NCBI GenBank assembly: GCA_024653875.1
Contig: JANLHE010000160.1
Span: forward strand, 1-12,467
DNA length: 12,467 bases
Source of the DNA: Acidobacteriota bacterium
GTDB lineage: Bacteria; Acidobacteriota; Vicinamibacteria; Vicinamibacterales; SCN-69-37
Direction of reading: 5' to 3'
A program made the translations under genes and the position numbers. Shown here piece after piece: positions 1 to 5,424 of this stretch (position 1 is the first letter of the stretch; every line of letters begins with the position of its first letter). Under the pieces are notes generated by a model. That model made no database searches and had not been told where the DNA came from. It was given only the letters and a program-made list of their open reading frames with translations.

Positions 1-147
1 GGCGCCGGGCTTGGGCTCATCACCTTTCGCCGGACGAATGGGCAGATCGATGGCTTCAGCGTGACGCAGGACCGCGTGTGGGATCTGCGCTTTGCGCGGC
101 GGCCCGGCGGGGGCGTAATCGGCACGGCGGGGCGGGCCCGCCGATAG
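1..147 (+). CDS. C-terminal end of a serine hydrolase-like protein (partial)
   Basis: Only the last 48 residues are in the window; the gene begins before base 1 and ends at TAG 145-147. The readable tail has the pattern ITFRRTNGQIDGFSV followed by DRVWDLRFARR, which resembles the small C-terminal beta-sheet domain of beta-lactamase-like serine hydrolases, where a phrase of the type 'GFSVSQGRVRDLRFER' closes the protein. No catalytic motif is visible because that part lies outside. After the usual end of such domains there are about 14 extra Gly/Arg-rich residues. That it is coding is supported by the open frame from base 1 and by family-like sequence; the family assignment is inferred from a short stretch and is tentative. 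Confidence 0.6.
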   Translation, partial: GAGLGLITFRRTNGQIDGFSVTQDRVWDLRFARRPGGGVIGTAGRARR

Positions 148-187
148 GAAGTAGCCGCGACGAGCCATTACCTTCAGGCCTGGGCGT

Positions 188-218
188 TTTACTTTCACTT
201 CCAGCGCTGGGGTAGGAT
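188..218 (+). promoter_or_regulatory. Possible promoter of the HEAT/cyclophilin cluster
   Basis: A -10-like TAGGAT lies at 213-218 and a -35-like TTTACT at 188-193, with a 19-nt spacer, which is longer than ideal. It would start transcription near 225, about 40 nt before the ATG at 266. Sequence resemblance only. Confidence 0.3.
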
Positions 219-228
219 GCGAACGTAG

Positions 229-248
229 GGCGTGGCTTCAGCCGCGCC
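229..248. repeat. Short palindrome GGCGTGGCT-TC-AGCCGCGCC
   Basis: Nine-base arms 229-237 and 240-248 pair with one G-T wobble around a 2-base centre (in RNA a somewhat larger loop). The element sits between the partial gene and the SD of the next gene, so it would form a hairpin in the leader of the HEAT/cyclophilin mRNA. It has the look of a short dispersed intergenic palindrome, but one window cannot show that it is repeated. Confidence 0.45.
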
Positions 249-265
249 AGTTGTCTGGAGATCTC

Positions 266-2005
266 ATGTCCCGCTTTCGTCTCGCCGTCCTGCTCGTGCT
301 CGCGACCCTGGTTCCGGCCGGCGCCGCCCAGCGTTCGCCGCTGTCCGACGGGGACATCGCGGACATCGCCACCATCGTGAAGCTGGAAGATTCGAGGTGG
401 TTTGACGGGGAGGTCCTGGCGCGCCTGCTTGCGTCCGCGCATCCCGAGGTGAAGCGCCGCGCGGTGGTGGCCCTGGGCCGCATTCCGAATCCCGGAGGCA
501 CCGCGTTGCTTGAGCCGCTCAGGAAGGATCCGAGCACGGAGATCGTGGCGACGGTCGCGTTCGCCCATGGGCAGATCAAGGATCCCGCCGCGGTGCCGTG
601 GCTGGCCGAGACGCTGCACGCGGCCACCACGCCCGCGCCGGTGGCGCTGGAGGCTGCCCGTGCGCTCGGAAAAGTCCGCACACCGGAGGCCTGGACGGCG
701 CTGGCCGCGTATCTCACGAGCGCGCAGGACACCCCTGCGACCGCGCCCGTGGTAGGCGAGGCGCTGCTGTCGATCGGTCGGTTTGTCGATCGGCTGGATG
801 TCGTGCCGGTCGTGCGGAGGGACATCGCGCCGATCGTCAGGTGGACCACGACGACAGATGCGCAGGTGCGCTGGCGCGCCACGTGGGCGCTGTTCCGCCC
901 GCGCAATTCGGCCGCGGTGCCGCACCTGCTGACGCTGAGCCAGGACCCGTCACCCGACGTGCGGTTCTGGGCCGTGCGCGGCCTGGCGCCGGCGCTGGTG
1001 GATGAGGCGAAGGCGGAAGGCATCGATCGCGGCGTCACGTCCGCGCGTCTGCGTGCCGCCGTCACGGATCCTGATCGTCGCGTGCGGGCCGAGGCCCTGC
1101 GCGCGCTCGGTGCGTATGACGATGACGCGTCGTTCGAGGTCGTGCTGGCGGCGCTCGACGATCCGGATACGTGGATGTCGGTGTCGGCCGCCGAGAGCCT
1201 GGGCCGGTTCAAGGACCGCATCGCCGCGCTGGCTCCGGGACTTGGCGCGGCGGCCGCGCCCGGCAAGCCGGTGGCCCTGCGCCTGACGGCCCTGACGCCA
1301 TTGACACAACTCGCGCCCCCGCTCGCGTTGGAGGCCGCATCCGCGCTGTTGCGCGAGCCCAGCCTGTTCGTGCGCACGTCCGCGACGCAGGCGCTGCGCC
1401 GCATGGGGCCGATTGGGCAGCAGCGGCTCGATCAGCTCGCCGCGGATCCCACGATGAAAGACTTGCTGGTTCCCGCACCGGCACCGGGTGGTGGCCGCGG
1501 TGCAGGGGCGGCGCCGCCGGCGCCGGGTTCGGGGCGCACCGATGCCGACTATCGCGCCATCGTCGAGCGCTGGATTGTGCCGGCGTACAACGGGTCTCGC
1601 GCACCGCGCGCGGTCTGGACCACGCCCAGGGGCGAGATCGAACTGGAGTTGTCTCCCGGCGAATCGCCGCTCGGGATGGAGGAACTGGTTCGACTCACCG
1701 AGTCGGGCGCCATCGCCGGCACCGTGTTCAGCCGGGTGGTGCCGAACTTCGTGGCGCAGCAGGCAACGATCGCCGGTGCGAATCGCCTGCGCGACGAGGT
1801 CAGCCGTCTTGGTCTGACGCGCGGGAACCTGGCCTGGGCCTCGTCCGGTCTCGATACCGGCCGGCCGGGTTATACGCTCGGCAGCACCCCGCAGCCGCAC
1901 AATGAAGGGGACTTTACCGCGCTGGGGCGGGTCATTCGCGGCATGGACGTGGTGGATCGGCTCGAATTGGGAGACGCGGTCACGGCAGCTAGAATGGTGA
2001 GGTGA
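266..2005 (+). CDS. Secreted HEAT-repeat protein with degenerate cyclophilin-type PPIase domain
   Basis: The product is 579 residues. Residues 1-21 form a signal peptide (basic start, LAVLLVLATLV core, likely cleavage AGAA|Q), so it is probably periplasmic. Residues about 40-400 are helical HEAT-like repeats with recurring phrases such as VKRRAVVALGRI, LEAARALGKV, VRFWAVRGLA and VRAEALRALG. A Pro/Gly/Ala linker (about 403-425) leads to a cyclophilin-like domain at about 448-575. Cyclophilins isomerise X-Pro bonds; HEAT repeats bind protein. Here the CypA Arg55, Phe60 and Gln63 equivalents are kept (Arg490, Phe495, Gln498), but by my gap-free reading QGGD reads QQAT, QFF reads GYT, and Trp121/His126 read His/Phe, so catalysis is doubtful. 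ATG 266 is preferred over TTG 251 because GGAG at 257-260 is 5 nt upstream and the signal peptide then starts correctly. It is the first gene of a four-gene cluster. Confidence 0.85.
   Translation: MSRFRLAVLLVLATLVPAGAAQRSPLSDGDIADIATIVKLEDSRWFDGEVLARLLASAHPEVKRRAVVALGRIPNPGGTALLEPLRKDPSTEIVATVAFAHGQIKDPAAVPWLAETLHAATTPAPVALEAARALGKVRTPEAWTALAAYLTSAQDTPATAPVVGEALLSIGRFVDRLDVVPVVRRDIAPIVRWTTTTDAQVRWRATWALFRPRNSAAVPHLLTLSQDPSPDVRFWAVRGLAPALVDEAKAEGIDRGVTSARLRAAVTDPDRRVRAEALRALGAYDDDASFEVVLAALDDPDTWMSVSAAESLGRFKDRIAALAPGLGAAAAPGKPVALRLTALTPLTQLAPPLALEAASALLREPSLFVRTSATQALRRMGPIGQQRLDQLAADPTMKDLLVPAPAPGGGRGAGAAPPAPGSGRTDADYRAIVERWIVPAYNGSRAPRAVWTTPRGEIELELSPGESPLGMEELVRLTESGAIAGTVFSRVVPNFVAQQATIAGANRLRDEVSRLGLTRGNLAWASSGLDTGRPGYTLGSTPQPHNEGDFTALGRVIRGMDVVDRLELGDAVTAARMVR
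1967..2002 (+). promoter_or_regulatory. Candidate internal promoter for a leaderless mRNA
   Basis: TTGGGA at 1967-1972, a 17-nt spacer, and TAGAAT at 1990-1995 form a sigma70-like pair. The hexamer ends 6 nt before the GTG at 2002, so the expected transcription start is at or next to the start codon. It lies inside the 3' end of the HEAT/cyclophilin gene and would drive the 104-residue gene and the acylase independently. Inferred from spacing and consensus match only. Confidence 0.45.
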
Positions 2006-2316
2006 ACGCACGGCTCACCATCGCCCGGCAGTCGCCGGACGACATCGGCATCCGCCAGGTATTTGTTTCCCTCGACGGCCGGGACTTCGGCGTGCTCCTC
2101 AACGGCGAGAGCGTCATGAAGGACGTTCCAGCGGGCGAACACAAACTGCGCCTGCACAACACCCTCGTCTGGAAGACCCTGCACATCGATCTGAAGCCCG
2201 GTGAAGAGGCGCGCTATCTGGTCACCAACCGCGCCGGCTGGGGCACCTACGCGCTCGTCGCCACGCTGGGCGTGGGACCCATCTATCTGAAGATCGAGAA
2301 GACCGGAGGCGACTGA
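2002..2316 (+). CDS. Small PEGA-like conserved hypothetical protein
   Basis: The product is 104 residues with no signal peptide. The phrases RQVFVSLDGRDFGVL, VPAGEHKLRLHNTLVWKT, LKPGEEARYLVTNRAGWGTY and GVGPIYLKIE look like a small all-beta, PEGA-like fold, in which a 'the body pays x, gets y' pattern of P-G-H/E-H-x-L repeats is typical; such proteins occur as stand-alone hypotheticals in Acidobacteria-like genomes. Function is unknown. GTG 2002 overlaps the previous stop by 4 bases (GTGA), and the next gene's ATG overlaps this stop by 1 base, so translation is probably coupled. There is no convincing SD before GTG 2002. Either coupling or a leaderless transcript from TAGAAT 1990-1995 would explain initiation. 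Confidence 0.75.
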   Translation: MNARLTIARQSPDDIGIRQVFVSLDGRDFGVLLNGESVMKDVPAGEHKLRLHNTLVWKTLHIDLKPGEEARYLVTNRAGWGTYALVATLGVGPIYLKIEKTGGD

Positions 2317-4748
2317 TGTCTGTTCCATCCCTGAAGCGTGCGCGAGTGGCGTGGCTGGCCGCGGCGATGTGCACGTGTGCCGCGCCGTTTGTCGTGGCCG
2401 CCTGGACGAGCCAGGAGGCCCGGCCGCCAATCGATCGACTGCGCGCGCTGGCGCAGAAGTCGCTCGCGACGATCAGCGGGGCGCTGACGGTTCCTGGACT
2501 GAAGGCGCCGGTCGAGGTGATTCGCGACACCTGGGGCGTGCCGCACATCTATGCGCAGAACACCGATGACCTGTTCTTCGCGCAGGGGTACGTCATGGCG
2601 CAGGATCGGCTGTGGCAGATGGACCAGTGGCGCCGGGCGCGCGAGGGTCGAATGGCCGAGGTGCTCGGCCCAGGCGCGGTGGCGGCCGACCGGCAGACCC
2701 GCCTGCTCAAGTACCGGGGCCCGATGGACGACCGCGAGTGGACCAGTTATCACCCGGAGGGCCGCCGCATCTTCACGGCGTACGCCGCCGGGGTCAACGC
2801 CTTCATCAAGGAACGCGCGGACAACCTGCCCGTTGAGTTCACGATCACCGGCCTGACGCCCGAGCCGTGGACGGCGGAGACGGTCGTGCTGCGCACGGCA
2901 TCCTTCGGTAATGCGCAGGCCGAACTGACCCTCGCGCGCAACGTCGTCCGCCTGGGTGTGGCCGAAGCGAACACACAGCGCGCGCCCGATCCGTGGGATG
3001 ACCTGGTCGTCCCCGAAGGGGTGGATCTTTCGCTCATCGACGCCAGCGTGGCGACCGGCGGCCGCGGCGGCGGCCGTGGCGGCAGTACGCCGGAGATCCT
3101 TGAACCGTATCGCGGATGGATCGGGGGGAACACCGGCAGGGGGACGGTCCCTCAGCCGTCCCTGGCCACCTCGCAGCCGCCAGATCCGCCCGGGTCCAAC
3201 AACTGGGCGGTGAGCGGGCGTCTGTCGGTGACAGGCAAACCGGTGGTGGCGAACGATCCCCATCGCTCGGTGACGCATCCCTCGCTGCGCTACATCAGTC
3301 ATCTCACCGCGCCGGGCTGGAACGTGATCGGCGCCAGCGAAGCGCCGTTTGTCGGTGTGGCCATCGGGCACAACGATCGCCTCGGCTGGGGCCTCACCAT
3401 CGTCGGCACCGATCAGGAAGATGTGTACGTCGAGGAAGTGAATCCGGCCAACCCGAACGAGGTGCGATTCCGCGGCGGCTGGGAACCGATGCGCATCATC
3501 CGCGAGGAGATCCGGATCAAGGGACAGGCGCCGCAGACGGTGGAGTTGAAGTTCACGCGCCATGGTCCCGTGTTTCACGAAGACACGGCGCGCCATCGCG
3601 CGTATGTGTTACGGTCGGCGCTCCTTGAACCAGGCACGGCGCCCTATCTGGGCGGACTCCGGCTCGCCCAGGCGAAAGACTGCCGGCAGTTTCTGGAGGA
3701 GGCGATGTACTGGAAGGCTCCGACAGAAAACCTGGTCTGCGGCGACGTGGACGGCAACATCTCCTGGCAGGCGTCGGCGTTGACGCCGAATCGCCAGGCC
3801 GCGGGGCCTGGCCAGCGGTCCTGGCTCGGACGGCTCCCGGTGCCGGGCACGGGCGCGTATGAGTGGAACGGCTTCCGCACGGACCTGCCGCGCGAACTCA
3901 ATCCTGGCCGCGGGTTCATCGCGACCGCGAACCACAACATTCAGCCGAAAGAGTACGCGCCGCCGCTGATGTTCAAGTCGTCCACGAATGTGCCGTTCGA
4001 TCGCATCACGCGGCTGATGCAGATGTTGTCGCCGGCGGGGCGCTACTCGATGGACGACCACCGGCGAATGCAGCTCGACAATCTCCACTTGCGCGGGGCG
4101 TTCGAGGCATCGCTGTTCCGGGGGTGGACGTCGCGGAGTCCACAGGTCGAGCGCGCGCGCCAGCTGCTCGCGGCCTGGGACGGCCGCTTGACGAAGGACA
4201 GCGCCGCGGCCGCGGTTTACGACGTGTGGCGCGGCGCCTCGACCCCGCAGGAGCGGGACACGGCGCGCCCACTGGCCGAGCGGCAGGCCCGGCACGAGGC
4301 CAGTCTCACGCGCGCGGTGGAGCAGTTAACCACCGCGCAGGGCGCCGACTGGTCCACGTGGCGCTGGGGCCGCCTGCACACGCGCGCGTTTCCGTTTCCG
4401 CTGCTTGCGCCCTACGGCCTCCCCACGGTCGAGCGTCCCGGCGGCACCGGGACCGTCGCGGCCGACGGCGCCACCTATCGCGAGATCTTTGACGTCGCCG
4501 ACTGGGATCGCTCCATCGTCACCAACGTCCCCGGCCAATCCGCACAGCCCGAGAGCCCCTTCTTCGCCAACCTGCACGCGCTGTGGGCCAACGACGAGTA
4601 CTTCCCGCTCGTGTACTCACGCAAGCGCGTCGAGGTCGCCGCAGCGTACCGGTTAGTTTTGAGGGGGACGGGAGTGTTTTCCACAGAACCCTCACAAACG
4701 GGGACAGGTCTCGTGCGAGCACTGTCCGAGACCTGTCCCGGTTTGTGA
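2316..4748 (+). CDS. Penicillin acylase family protein (Ntn hydrolase)
   Basis: The product is 810 residues. GGAGG at 2305-2309 is 6 nt before ATG 2316. Residues about 10-29 are an export signal. The alpha-chain part carries VIRDTWGVPHIYA and FAQGYVMAQDRLWQMD, hallmarks of penicillin or acyl-homoserine-lactone acylases, which cleave amide bonds of acylated substrates in the periplasm. A Gly/Arg/Pro-rich spacer (about 247-293) precedes PGSNNWAVSG; Ser294 is the predicted nucleophile freed by self-cleavage as the first residue of the beta chain. VANDPHRS and FTRHGPVFH follow as expected. The substrate cannot be told from sequence. Family-like sequence ends about EVAAAYRLVLR (residue 783); the last 27 residues are translated from the inverted repeat at 4664-4776, which also supplies the stop. 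Whether this tail is tolerated or removed is unknown. Confidence 0.9.
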   Translation: MSVPSLKRARVAWLAAAMCTCAAPFVVAAWTSQEARPPIDRLRALAQKSLATISGALTVPGLKAPVEVIRDTWGVPHIYAQNTDDLFFAQGYVMAQDRLWQMDQWRRAREGRMAEVLGPGAVAADRQTRLLKYRGPMDDREWTSYHPEGRRIFTAYAAGVNAFIKERADNLPVEFTITGLTPEPWTAETVVLRTASFGNAQAELTLARNVVRLGVAEANTQRAPDPWDDLVVPEGVDLSLIDASVATGGRGGGRGGSTPEILEPYRGWIGGNTGRGTVPQPSLATSQPPDPPGSNNWAVSGRLSVTGKPVVANDPHRSVTHPSLRYISHLTAPGWNVIGASEAPFVGVAIGHNDRLGWGLTIVGTDQEDVYVEEVNPANPNEVRFRGGWEPMRIIREEIRIKGQAPQTVELKFTRHGPVFHEDTARHRAYVLRSALLEPGTAPYLGGLRLAQAKDCRQFLEEAMYWKAPTENLVCGDVDGNISWQASALTPNRQAAGPGQRSWLGRLPVPGTGAYEWNGFRTDLPRELNPGRGFIATANHNIQPKEYAPPLMFKSSTNVPFDRITRLMQMLSPAGRYSMDDHRRMQLDNLHLRGAFEASLFRGWTSRSPQVERARQLLAAWDGRLTKDSAAAAVYDVWRGASTPQERDTARPLAERQARHEASLTRAVEQLTTAQGADWSTWRWGRLHTRAFPFPLLAPYGLPTVERPGGTGTVAADGATYREIFDVADWDRSIVTNVPGQSAQPESPFFANLHALWANDEYFPLVYSRKRVEVAAAYRLVLRGTGVFSTEPSQTGTGLVRALSETCPGL
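3141..3162. repeat. Short inverted repeat in the acylase spacer
   Basis: GGGACGG at 3141-3147 pairs with CCGTCCC at 3156-3162 around 8 bases. It lies in the spacer between the acylase alpha and beta chains. Its head (GGGGACGG at 3140-3147) is the same as the edge of the large inverted repeat at 4664-4776, so it may be a decayed small relative; chance in GC-rich DNA is also possible. Confidence 0.3.
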
Positions 4749-4776
4749 GGGTTCTGTGGAAAACACTCCCGTCCCC
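4664..4776. repeat. 113-bp near-perfect inverted repeat (REP/RAYT-like palindromic element)
   Basis: Arms 4664-4713 and 4727-4776 are 50 bases each and pair at 49 positions; the only mismatch is 4700/4740 (G against G). The loop 4714-4726 is TGCGAGCACTGTC. Each arm has a GGGGAC-type edge and an inner (G/C)GGGACAGG block, so the element may be two nested palindromes. GGGGAC-headed palindromes are typical of REP-like repeats moved by RAYT (TnpA-REP) proteins; no such gene is in the window. No target duplication is evident: flanks are TTTTGAG on the left and TTTCTGA on the right. The element encodes the last 27 residues of the acylase and the first 7 of the DUF4126 protein. In RNA it would form a very long hairpin open to RNase III. 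Confidence 0.9.
4747..4758 (+). promoter_or_regulatory. SD and start codon of the DUF4126 gene buried in the repeat stem
   Basis: GAGGG at 4747-4751 is 4 nt before GTG 4756. Both are in the right arm of the inverted repeat: GAGGG pairs with CCCTC at 4689-4693, and GTG pairs with CAC at 4682-4684. The acylase stop TGA (4746-4748) overlaps the SD. A ribosome finishing the acylase would melt the stem and expose the site, so coupling is predicted. Pairing is read directly; the coupling is inference. Confidence 0.6.
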
Positions 4777-5343
4777 TTTCTGATCGCGGTGTGTTTTGCC
4801 GCCGGCCTGAACGTGTACGGCACGGTCGCCACGCTGGGGGTGATCGCTCGCCTGGGATGGGTGGTGCTTCCGGGTGACCTCGCGGTGGTCCAGAGCTGGT
4901 GGGTGATCGGGGCCTGCCTCGCGCTGTTCGCGCTGGAGTTCGTGGCCGACAAGATTCCGCTCATCGACCTGGTCTGGAACGTCCTGCAGACCTTCGTTCG
5001 TGTGCCGGTTGCCGGACTGCTGGCGTACGGCGCGCTGCCCGCGCTCGATCCCGGCTGGCAACTGGCGGCGGGCGCGGCCGGCGCCCTACTGGCCCTTCTC
5101 GCCCATGTAGGCAAGACCACGATTCGGACCGCCGTCAGCGCGTCGCCGGAGCCGGTGTCCAATATCGGACTGAGCCTGGCTGAAGACGGCCTGGCGCTGG
5201 CGCTTGTCTGGTTCGCCACCCAATTCCCGTTCCTGGCGGCGGGCATCGTCCTGGTCGTCGTCGTGGCCGTGGCACTGGTGGCGCGCTGGCTGCTGCGGCG
5301 CGTGAAGGCGCTGATGGGTTCCCCCGGGCCAATCCGTCAATAG
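4756..5343 (+). CDS. DUF4126 family membrane protein
   Basis: The product is 195 residues and strongly hydrophobic. Likely membrane segments are at about 8-30, 48-66, 82-118 (one or two spans) and 140-178, ending in a basic RWLLRRVKALM tail that should face the cytoplasm. The stretches FAAGLNVYGTVATLG, WWVIGACLALFALEFVADKIP, DLVWNVLQTFVRVP and SPEPVSNIGLSLAEDG match the DUF4126 pattern. Function is unknown. The family-like sequence starts at Phe8; the first seven residues (MENTPVP) and the GTG start come from the right arm of the inverted repeat, so the native start was lost or replaced. In-frame CTG 4780 or GTG 4789 are weaker alternatives without an SD. It lies 7 nt after the acylase stop. 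Confidence 0.8.
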   Translation: MENTPVPFLIAVCFAAGLNVYGTVATLGVIARLGWVVLPGDLAVVQSWWVIGACLALFALEFVADKIPLIDLVWNVLQTFVRVPVAGLLAYGALPALDPGWQLAAGAAGALLALLAHVGKTTIRTAVSASPEPVSNIGLSLAEDGLALALVWFATQFPFLAAGIVLVVVVAVALVARWLLRRVKALMGSPGPIRQ

Positions 5344-5372
5344 TCAATCTTCCAATATTCAATTCCCCGTAC
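5341..5372. repeat. AT-rich degenerate short repeat
   Basis: The stretch reads as 7-8 base variants (AATAGTC, AATCTTCC, AATATTC, AATTCCC) beginning at the DUF4126 stop codon. It is markedly poorer in GC than its surroundings. It could be a decayed simple repeat or only the AT-rich upstream part of the S9 peptidase promoter. Confidence 0.3.
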
Positions 5373-5381
5373 TGCTACGAT
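5373..5381 (+). promoter_or_regulatory. Candidate extended -10 promoter of the S9 peptidase gene
   Basis: TGCTACGAT fits an extended -10 (TG-N-TANNNT) with no good -35 at the usual distance. Transcription would start near 5388, giving a leader of about 37 nt with GGAGG at 5413-5417. A similar TGCTTTGAT precedes the ABC-F gene. Confidence 0.4.
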
Positions 5382-5424
5382 TTCCACGGTTTTCCACTTG
5401 CTCGTGTCTCCTGGAGGTTCAGTC

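Noticed and set aside
251..265. TTG 251 as start of the HEAT/cyclophilin gene
   Set aside because: It lies before the SD GGAG 257-260, and ATG 266 gives a proper signal peptide.
238..1404. Long minus-strand open frame opposite the HEAT gene
   Set aside because: Arg/Ser/Ala-rich translation without family-like sequence; a GC-driven shadow of the + strand gene.
2283..3596. 437-residue minus-strand open frame opposite the acylase
   Set aside because: Arg/His/Pro-rich with no motif; the + strand acylase explains the region fully.
4519..5246. Minus-strand frames through the inverted repeat, including tails like the acylase's
   Set aside because: Similarity arises because the two arms are inverted copies; no start signal or family match.
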